Origin: Acidimicrobiia bacterium UBA6912
Lineage (GTDB): Bacteria > Actinomycetota > Acidimicrobiia > Spongiisociales > UBA5794
NCBI GenBank assembly: GCA_002450985.1
Contig: DKBA01000026.1
Coordinates: 1-10,421, forward strand
Direction: 5' to 3'
Length of the DNA: 10,421 nt
In this document: positions 1 to 5,147 of the stretch, piece after piece
Position numbering within the stretch: position 1 is the first letter of the stretch
Layout of the letters: each line of letters begins with the position of its first letter
Translations under genes and position numbers: made by a program
The notes under the pieces: model-generated
Told to the model about the DNA's origin: nothing
Seen by the model: only the letters and a program-made list of their open reading frames with translations
The model's database searches: none

Positions 1-1032
1 GTTGCCGGACTTCAAGGTGACGCCGTGTTCAGCTACGGCGTCGGTGTCGGGGCACTCGGCGGGCAGACGCTCGTCGAGATGATCGAGGAAACGTACGTCG
101 CGTTCCGTCGTGCCATCGAGCAGATGGTGCTCAACACCACCTGCCAGTGCAACGCGTGCGCCAACATCTCGACACTCGACCTCAAGTTCCTCGTCCATCA
201 CGGCACGTTCTCGATCAGCCCGCTTCGGGGTCGAGACGAGCTGGTGGGTTCGGCGGTGATCGAGATCCACCGTCTCCTCAAGAACCACATCACCGACGCC
301 ACCGGCATCGGCGCCTATACGGCCTACACCGACGCGGCCGTCGAGGCGCTCGGTCTGGAGGGATTCACCTCGAACCTCACTCGGCACACCGAGACGTATC
401 CCGATTTGGCGGCCCTCACGGTGTGGATCCAGGACATGCACCCGGTCTGGAAGAGGGCTCGCGACGGTGCACGCTTCCGTGTCCCGCCGGACGACGTACT
501 CGTCCGGGTCGAGGCCCAGCTTCCGGTCCCGCTCGGCGTTGCCTGGGAATTGCTCCTCCAGCCGAGATACCGATCGATCCTCTTCGGGCTGGACCGCCAG
601 GAACCGGCTCAACGGCAACAGGGACGCATTGCGGAAGGATCGGTATTCACGTGTTACCACGGCAGGAGTCCCACCACGACGCAGACCGTTCTCGCCCTGC
701 AACCCTTGAAGCAGATGGTCACCGAGGACACGACACCGATCCCGGGGGCGAGGATCTTCGACGAGATCGGCCTTCAGCCCAAGGGCGATTCCACCGTCGT
801 TACGATCACGTGCAGCCGAGCCCGCGGGCCGTGGCTCTCGCGCTTCGTCAATGACCTCGTCGGCCGCCGCCTCCTTGGGCCGCGACTCGGTAGAGGCCTT
901 GCAGACCTGCGCGAGACGATCGAGCGCGAGAGGGCCGATGGCACGCTGGCGATCTCCGAACCCAACGACGGCATTGCCTCAGAAGTCGAAGCCGCCATCA
1001 TCAGCAGCCTTGCTCCCGACAGCGACGAATGA
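1..1032 (+). CDS. DUF2652 family protein with C-terminal SRPBCC-like domain (5' truncated by window edge)
   Basis: The reading frame is open from base 1, so the true start lies upstream; the first in-window GTG (25) falls inside a conserved motif and is not the start. Numbering from base 1, residues 5-9 read QGDAVF-like, matching the metal-binding Asp hairpin of class III nucleotide cyclases. Residues 48-53 carry the CxCxxC of DUF2652 proteins, followed by LDLKF and VHHG, and then a GSAVIEIHRLLKN stretch that corresponds to the cyclase helix with the transition-state Asn/Arg. Here the Arg is kept but the Asn position appears to be Ile, so classical cyclase activity is doubtful. From about residue 160 a second domain (VRVEAQLPVPLGVAWELL onward, to about 310) resembles the SRPBCC/polyketide-cyclase fold, which binds hydrophobic ligands. 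No membrane segment is visible, so it is probably cytosolic. Family membership is recognised; biochemical function is unknown. Confidence 0.8.
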   Translation, partial: VAGLQGDAVFSYGVGVGALGGQTLVEMIEETYVAFRRAIEQMVLNTTCQCNACANISTLDLKFLVHHGTFSISPLRGRDELVGSAVIEIHRLLKNHITDATGIGAYTAYTDAAVEALGLEGFTSNLTRHTETYPDLAALTVWIQDMHPVWKRARDGARFRVPPDDVLVRVEAQLPVPLGVAWELLLQPRYRSILFGLDRQEPAQRQQGRIAEGSVFTCYHGRSPTTTQTVLALQPLKQMVTEDTTPIPGARIFDEIGLQPKGDSTVVTITCSRARGPWLSRFVNDLVGRRLLGPRLGRGLADLRETIERERADGTLAISEPNDGIASEVEAAIISSLAPDSDE

Positions 1033-1138
1033 CTCGCCGGCCATCAGCATCGGTGAGCGATGACCGACAGTCGGCGGTCGGGCACGGTACCGGCTCCCCA
1101 GGCAGCCGCCGGATGACAGCGTGGGGGGAAAGGAAGTC

Positions 1139-1144
1139 GAGGTG
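1139..1144 (+). promoter_or_regulatory. Ribosome binding site supporting ATG 1151
   Basis: GAGGTG lies 6 nt upstream of ATG 1151 and favours that start. A competing in-frame GTG at 1142 has AAGGAAG about 5 nt upstream (1130-1136), so a start three codons longer cannot be excluded. Confidence 0.5.
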
Positions 1145-1150
1145 ACAACG

Positions 1151-1450
1151 ATGAGTGATCGATTCTGGGACGAAGTGGCTCCGCTGCAGGCGGCGGGTCG
1201 GCTCGAGGAGGGGACCATGTTCGGGTTCCGCTGTGTGCGTGCCGGCAAGGCCTTCGTGGCCATGCCCGGCCACGAATCCGATGGCATGGTCGTCAAACTC
1301 CCGGCGCAGCGCGTCACCGCCCTCATAGACTCGGGAAGAGGCGTGGCCGTGGCGCCGGCCGGCAAGGTCTTCAAAGAATGGGTGGAGATCGCCGCTACCG
1401 AGGACTGGCGGCCTTACGTCGAGGAAGCCTTGGACTTCGCCGGCGGCTGA
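1151..1450 (+). CDS. TfoX N-terminal domain-containing small protein
   Basis: A 99-residue protein from ATG 1151. It shows the TfoX/Sxy N-terminal-domain pattern: an early MFGFRC strand (family MFGG-like), a VAMPGH strand, a VKLP segment, then FKEWVEI and a C-terminal W-x-x-Y-x-x-EAL-x-F helix. The length fits the stand-alone N-terminal domain, without the helix-hairpin-helix C-terminal domain of full-length competence regulators. Stand-alone members are common in Actinomycetota and Proteobacteria and have no established function; the competence role of Sxy should not be transferred. It lies 118 bp after the DUF2652 gene on the same strand and could be co-transcribed, although a small hairpin near 1062-1079 lies between them. 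It ends convergent with the ABC permease gene. Confidence 0.8.
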   Translation: MSDRFWDEVAPLQAAGRLEEGTMFGFRCVRAGKAFVAMPGHESDGMVVKLPAQRVTALIDSGRGVAVAPAGKVFKEWVEIAATEDWRPYVEEALDFAGG

Positions 1451-1612
1451 CCGTCACACGCAGCGCGACCCGCCCGGCGGCGTCGAAGTCGGGCACGTAG
1501 GCGGCGGAGTGGGCGACGTCGCGGGCCCCGACTCCCCGGAGCGTCTCTCCCTCCGTCCCTGGCTCGATCGCCATTGCGGTGATGAACGAGCTGTCGGCCC
1601 GCGACCCGAGAT
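1451..1612 (-). other. Unidentified coding-like remnant on minus strand
   Basis: The convergent gap 1451-1689 contains a minus-strand open frame, formally 1637 to 1395 from a GTG. Between about 1612 and 1451 it has a strong G/C third-position bias and a protein-like composition (segments such as SSFITAMAIEPG and DVAHSAAYVPDFD). From 1450 leftward it runs antisense into the TfoX gene and becomes Arg/Pro-rich, as shadow frames do. Its only upstream start sits inside the terminator-like hairpin 1613-1644. I recognise no family. It may be the decayed remnant of a gene, or a chance frame in high-GC DNA. Confidence 0.2.
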
Positions 1613-1644
1613 GGTCCGAGGCCCTTCCGAAGGGCACTCGGACC
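1613..1644. terminator. Long bulged hairpin, probable bidirectional terminator
   Basis: The arm GGTCCGAG-GCCCTT (1613-1626) pairs with AAGGGC-A-CTCGGACC (1630-1644) around a 3-nt CCG loop. This gives a 14-bp stem interrupted only by one bulged A (1636). It lies 45 bp past the stop of the minus-strand permease gene and about 160 bp past the stop of the plus-strand TfoX gene, between convergent genes. There is only a short T stretch (TT) on the plus side and no real U-tract, which is common for actinobacterial terminators. Confidence 0.65.
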
Positions 1645-1689
1645 TTCCCGGGGATCGGAGATCGGGAGTCGTTCCCGGATCGGCTCCGT

Positions 1690-4101
1690 TCACTCGTAGC
1701 GGATCGCCATACCGGGCTGCATCCTGGTGGCTCGCCGCAATGGAGGCCGCAACGCTGCTCTCGCCACGACGATCACTCCGAGCAGAACGGTGAACACGAG
1801 CCAGATCGGGAATTGGAGCGCGAGACTCGTGTGAATGGCTCGACCGAACAGCCAGACGATGAGATGCGCCAGCCCGTACCCGACCGGAATGCCGACCAGC
1901 CAGCCTGCGATCGACAGCGTCGTACCTTCGGCCCGGAAGATCCGACGCACATGCCGCGACCTGGCGCCGAGACTGCGCAGAACACCGATCTCCCGCGTGC
2001 GCTCGAGAACGTTGGAGGTCATGGCACTCACGAGGCCGATCATCCCGACGGCCAGAATCGGCAGCGCCAGCATCTGGATCACGCCCCCAACGACCCGGTC
2101 CTCCCGTCGCGCGGCTTCCAGTTCGACGTACCGGGCGCGTGCGGTCACCGGCCGGCCTGGCTGTTCGAGGATGTCGACGATGCCGGCTGCCACCCGGTCG
2201 ACGTCAACAGGCTCTGATGAGGTCGTCTGTACCCAGTACATGGGAGGAGCCGGTAGTCCCTCGAGCTCGAGCACGGTGGTCAGCGGCATCCACAGGTACG
2301 TGCCATCCTGCACCAGGCTCTGGTCGACGCCGATCACCTCGACCTCTCGAACTTCCTCGTTGATGGCTATCTCGATGGTGTGCCCGACTGTCGCGCCGGT
2401 CAGCTCGGCCAGCGCCGCACCGATGACCGCCACCGTATCCCGGTGATGGACCTCGGAGGCCGTGAACCACCGTCCTGCACTCAACTGTGGCTCGTAGATC
2501 GGATCGGCGGGCAACCCACGGATGGTCAGTCGACCTCCTGAGTATTCGGCTCGCGCATCGACGGTCGGCTGCACGGCGGCGACTCCGTCGAGCGTCTCGA
2601 TGTCAGCGACCGCCTCCGGCTCGAGCAGGCTCATCTCGCCGAAGACGGTGATGTCGCTGCCTTCGCGTTCCAGCGTGTCGGAAGACACTGCCACCCCGGT
2701 GATCGCGAACGCCCCGAACGCAAGCGCGGCGGCCACCCCCAGGGCAATCTGTGCAACCGCTGCCAAGCTCCGCGAAGTGCGCCGGGTCACGTTCCGGACG
2801 CCGATGCGAGTCATCTGCCGGCGAAACGGGGCTGCGGCGATTGCTGCATCGACGGTCGACCGATCGAAGCCGCCGCCCGTTCCGTGGTCGTCGAGCGCGG
2901 CCCGCACTGGGATCTTCATCGCTCGCCGGAGTGCCGGCAGGGCGGCGAGCGCGGCAACAGCCACTCCGAGCCCGGCGCCGGCGAATGCCACCGGGAGGTC
3001 GAAGCTCGAGACCGGGTCGATGCCGAGTAGCTGCTGCTGCGCGTACCGGGCGAGCGTTCCCGACGCCAGAACGCCGAGCGCCGTGCCCAGTAGAGCGCCA
3101 GAGCCGCCCAGGAGGAGGCCGGACCGCAGGTAGCCCGTCAGGATCGCTGCCCGTGACGCCCCGATGGCCTTGAGGATGCCGATCTGGCGAGACTGGCCGC
3201 GGATGACCGTACTCATCGTCGTTGCGACGAGGATGACTGCCGATGTGGTGGCGACCGCGGCCAATACGTAGATGAGCGGAAGCAGCCGGTCGAGTTGCTC
3301 CCTGCCCGCCCAGTCCCCGGCGCGAACCACGTCGGCAATGCGCCAGTACGAGGCATCCGGGGCGACCCGCTGGAGGTGTTCCCGCACGGCCTCGACGGTC
3401 TCTTCTACCGCAGCCGGGTCTTCGACTCGCACTTCGATCGAGTTGAACCCTGTGGCGGCGAGGAACAGACGAACGATCTCGGCGTCCACGTAGAACACGG
3501 GGGTCTCGTCGCCGGCGGACGGATTGAGTTCGACCGTTCCCCCGATGCCGGTGACGGTGAACTCGTAGAACTCGGCGTCGCCCGCCCGGAGCTCGACCGA
3601 TGATCCCACGGTCGAGGCCAGGCGGCCGGTGCGGACGCTGCTCGAATCCACCAGAGTCTCCGCCTCGCCGTCGGCGGGTGCCGTCCCGCTCTCCACCTGG
3701 ACCGCATTGACTCGCTGGCCGTCGAAGTCCTCAACGCCGACCAGCCACACATCGATCGGTCTTCCCCCGATCTGCGCCTTGGTCCACCACACCGGACGAC
3801 TGTCCACGGCGTCCACATTGGGGAGCTCTTCGAGCGCGGCCAGCTCGGTCGGGCTGATCACTGCCGCGGCTGGAGGCGCCTCGGATCCTTCGCCGCTGTA
3901 TCGCAGATTGTCCGGGAACAGCCGGATGGTGTGGGCGGCGTCGAGCTCCCGGCGGTTGTCCATCCCCGCATCGAGGGTGCGGGGAACACTCAGCATCCAG
4001 ACCGAGGCGACTGCGGTGGCGATCGTGATCACCGCCAGCAGAGTGCGGAGCGGATGCTGCTTCAGCTCGCGGAGAGCCTTTCGGTTCAGCGTCGTACTCA
4101 T
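1690..4101 (-). CDS. ABC transporter permease, duplicated FtsX-type (MacB-like)
   Basis: An 803-residue integral membrane protein made of two tandem units, each with one leading helix, a large extracytoplasmic domain and a three-helix FtsX domain. Hydrophobic segments sit at about 20-38, 276-300, 322-352 and 368-392 (unit 1), and at 446-472, 672-697, 727-755 and 764-785 (unit 2), giving about eight helices. FtsX hallmarks are RQIGILKAIGAS (about 305-316) and REIGVLRSLGAR (about 703-714), each just after the first helix of the FtsX domain. The extracytoplasmic loops (about 40-275 and 473-670) resemble MacB periplasmic core domains. The ATG overlaps the ATPase stop as ATGA (4098-4101), so coupled translation is likely. 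Such permeases pair with LolD/MacB-type ATPases to export or extract lipids, peptides or drugs, or to transmit mechanical force across the membrane. Substrate is not predictable. It probably functions alone as the permease subunit because it already contains both halves. Confidence 0.93.
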   Translation of the reverse strand: MSTTLNRKALRELKQHPLRTLLAVITIATAVASVWMLSVPRTLDAGMDNRRELDAAHTIRLFPDNLRYSGEGSEAPPAAAVISPTELAALEELPNVDAVDSRPVWWTKAQIGGRPIDVWLVGVEDFDGQRVNAVQVESGTAPADGEAETLVDSSSVRTGRLASTVGSSVELRAGDAEFYEFTVTGIGGTVELNPSAGDETPVFYVDAEIVRLFLAATGFNSIEVRVEDPAAVEETVEAVREHLQRVAPDASYWRIADVVRAGDWAGREQLDRLLPLIYVLAAVATTSAVILVATTMSTVIRGQSRQIGILKAIGASRAAILTGYLRSGLLLGGSGALLGTALGVLASGTLARYAQQQLLGIDPVSSFDLPVAFAGAGLGVAVAALAALPALRRAMKIPVRAALDDHGTGGGFDRSTVDAAIAAAPFRRQMTRIGVRNVTRRTSRSLAAVAQIALGVAAALAFGAFAITGVAVSSDTLEREGSDITVFGEMSLLEPEAVADIETLDGVAAVQPTVDARAEYSGGRLTIRGLPADPIYEPQLSAGRWFTASEVHHRDTVAVIGAALAELTGATVGHTIEIAINEEVREVEVIGVDQSLVQDGTYLWMPLTTVLELEGLPAPPMYWVQTTSSEPVDVDRVAAGIVDILEQPGRPVTARARYVELEAARREDRVVGGVIQMLALPILAVGMIGLVSAMTSNVLERTREIGVLRSLGARSRHVRRIFRAEGTTLSIAGWLVGIPVGYGLAHLIVWLFGRAIHTSLALQFPIWLVFTVLLGVIVVARAALRPPLRRATRMQPGMAIRYE

Positions 4102-4841
4102 TGTTCACCGCCCCTATCGATGATCCGCCCGTCCTGAACCGCAACGACGCGATGCGCGAAACGGGCGAGCTGGGGATCGTGGGTCACGTAGACGACCGTC
4201 GTACCGTCTCGGTTCAGCGCCACCAGCAGCTCCATCACATGGTTCGCCGTCTTCGAATCGAGGTTGCCGGTCGGCTCGTCCGCCACCAGGACCTTCGGCT
4301 GGTTGGCGAGGGCGCGGGCCACGGCGACGCGCTGCTGCTCTCCACCAGACAGTTCGGCCGGGAGGTGGTCGAGGCGGTCGCCCAGTCCCACCAACTGCAA
4401 GTTTCCGGTGGCTCGCTCCACCGCCGTGGCGCCCGCGCCATTGCCGTTGAACTCGAGCGGCAGGATCGCGTTCTCGAGTGCCGTCAGCACGGGGATCAGC
4501 TGGAAGAACTGAAAGACGATTCCGACGTTGGCGCCGCGCCAGGCGGCCAGCTGCTCCTCGGTCATCGTGTCGATCCGCTCCCCGGCGACGGTGACGGCGC
4601 CCGCCGTCGGCCGGTCGATGCCGGTGATGATGTTGAGGATCGTGGACTTGCCGCTCCCCGACGGTCCGACGATGGCGACCAGTTCGCCTGCTTCGATGCT
4701 GAGATCGACGCCTCGCAGGGCTCGGTACTCGAGGCGGCCGGTTCGATAGACCTTGTCCACGCCAGACAGCTCGATGCCCGATCCGGTGCCCGCCGTCTCG
4801 TTCGACGAACGGGTGACCTTCCGGCCGGTGACGCGCAACAT
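4098..4841 (-). CDS. ABC transporter ATP-binding protein (MacB/LolD type)
   Basis: A 247-residue cytoplasmic ATPase that energises the adjacent FtsX-type permease. Visible motifs, by residue: Walker A GPSGSGKS 59-66; Q-loop Gln111 in VFQFFQLIP; signature LSGGEQQ 164-170; Walker B VLVADE 184-189 with catalytic Glu189; D-loop NLDS 193-196; H-loop His221 in VTHD. All key residues are intact. The VFQFFQLIPxLTALEN pattern and the TGNLD motif place it in the MacB/LolD/FtsE subgroup that works with FtsX-fold permeases. Residues 1-22 form a polar N-terminal extension before the first strand, slightly longer than usual. The ATG is preceded by a perfect AGGAGG with a 6-nt spacer and shares its A with the stop of the small upstream gene (TGATG). 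The stop overlaps the permease start (ATGA). Confidence 0.95.
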   Translation of the reverse strand: MLRVTGRKVTRSSNETAGTGSGIELSGVDKVYRTGRLEYRALRGVDLSIEAGELVAIVGPSGSGKSTILNIITGIDRPTAGAVTVAGERIDTMTEEQLAAWRGANVGIVFQFFQLIPVLTALENAILPLEFNGNGAGATAVERATGNLQLVGLGDRLDHLPAELSGGEQQRVAVARALANQPKVLVADEPTGNLDSKTANHVMELLVALNRDGTTVVYVTHDPQLARFAHRVVAVQDGRIIDRGGEQ

Positions 4842-5020
4842 CAGAGTCCTCCTTCCGATTGAGGGGTCGTTCGGTGGAACAGGAACGTGAACCGCCTGGC
4901 CGGCTTCGATCGGAACACTCTGGCGAGGCCGCGTCCTCTCGGCGTCCGCCGGCGGGCTTCGTTCTCGGCCAGCTTCGCTTCCACCAGAACCTTGGCGATC
5001 CGGTAGTCGACGGTGTACAT
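4841..5020 (-). CDS. Small basic protein (59 aa), first gene of the ABC operon
   Basis: Not recognised as any named family. The ATG at 5020 has GGAAGGG (5029-5035) 8 nt upstream. A longer in-frame start at 5062 has no comparable ribosome site. The product is strongly basic, with about 14 Lys/Arg against 5 Asp/Glu. It starts with a predicted helix (about residues 6-25, AKVLVEAKLAENEARRR) and ends with a basic FRSKPARRF segment and a short polar tail. No signal peptide or membrane helix is seen. Its stop overlaps the ATPase start as TGATG, which argues for a real, translated and coupled gene, and the ATPase Shine-Dalgarno lies inside its last codons. It could be an accessory subunit of the ABC system, a small regulator, or mainly a leader peptide that couples translation. 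Function unknown. Confidence 0.6.
   Translation of the reverse strand: MYTVDYRIAKVLVEAKLAENEARRRTPRGRGLARVFRSKPARRFTFLFHRTTPQSEGGL
4848..4853 (-). promoter_or_regulatory. Strong Shine-Dalgarno for the ABC ATPase
   Basis: A perfect AGGAGG on the minus strand with a 6-nt spacer (ACTCTG) to the ATPase ATG. It lies within the last codons of the 59-residue gene and fixes the ATPase start at 4841. Confidence 0.75.
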
Positions 5021-5028
5021 GCGCTGTG

Positions 5029-5035
5029 CCCTTCC
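5029..5035 (-). promoter_or_regulatory. Shine-Dalgarno deciding the start of the 59-aa gene
   Basis: GGAAGGG on the minus strand, 8 nt before ATG 5020. It supports the short start over the upstream in-frame ATG at 5062. Confidence 0.55.
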
Positions 5036-5066
5036 GTTCGGTCTGCTGGCATCGTCGGGCATCGGG

Positions 5067-5095
5067 GCTGTGATCCGGCTGTGATCCGGCTGTGG
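5067..5095. promoter_or_regulatory. 11-bp-period direct repeats, candidate SARP operator
   Basis: Two perfect copies of the 11-mer GCTGTGATCCG (5067-5077 and 5078-5088) are followed by a third heptamer GCTGTGG (5089-5095). Read as heptamers, GCTGTGA/GCTGTGA/GCTGTGG are separated by 4 bp, placing them on one face of the helix. Characterised SARPs such as ActII-ORF4 and DnrI bind heptamer direct repeats with this spacing. The site lies in the divergent promoter region between the SARP-containing giant gene and the ABC operon. The nearest heptamer edge is 46 bp from the small-protein ATG and about 53 bp from the giant gene's ATG. A weak minus-strand -10-like GACGAT (5051-5056) sits 10 bp from the repeat edge. 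Function as an operator is inferred. Confidence 0.5.
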
Positions 5096-5134
5096 GCGGC
5101 TCCGGTGAGTCCGGGCCACCGAGGCTTCGAGCGG

Positions 5135-5141
5135 TAGGGTG
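5135..5141 (+). promoter_or_regulatory. TAGGGTG: either Shine-Dalgarno or leaderless -10 element
   Basis: TAGGGT (5135-5140) fits the actinobacterial TANNNT -10 pattern and ends 7 nt before ATG 5148, the spacing expected for a leaderless transcript beginning at the ATG. The overlapping AGGGTG (5136-5141) is also a fair Shine-Dalgarno with a 6-nt spacer. The sequence cannot decide between the two; either reading favours ATG 5148 over GTG 5139. No convincing -35 hexamer is seen. Confidence 0.4.
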
Positions 5142-5147
5142 TCGAAC

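Noticed and set aside
25..1032. GTG at 25 as the start of the DUF2652 gene
   Set aside because: The frame is open to base 1, and the GTG falls inside the conserved GDAVF motif, so the gene begins outside the window.
1062..1079. GACCG/CGGTC inverted repeat between the DUF2652 and TfoX genes as a terminator
   Set aside because: The 5-bp stem with an 8-nt loop is too weak to call; the two genes may still be co-transcribed.
4101..4862. A 253-codon plus-strand frame over the ABC ATPase
   Set aside because: Antisense to a gene with all ABC motifs intact; composition is that of a shadow frame.
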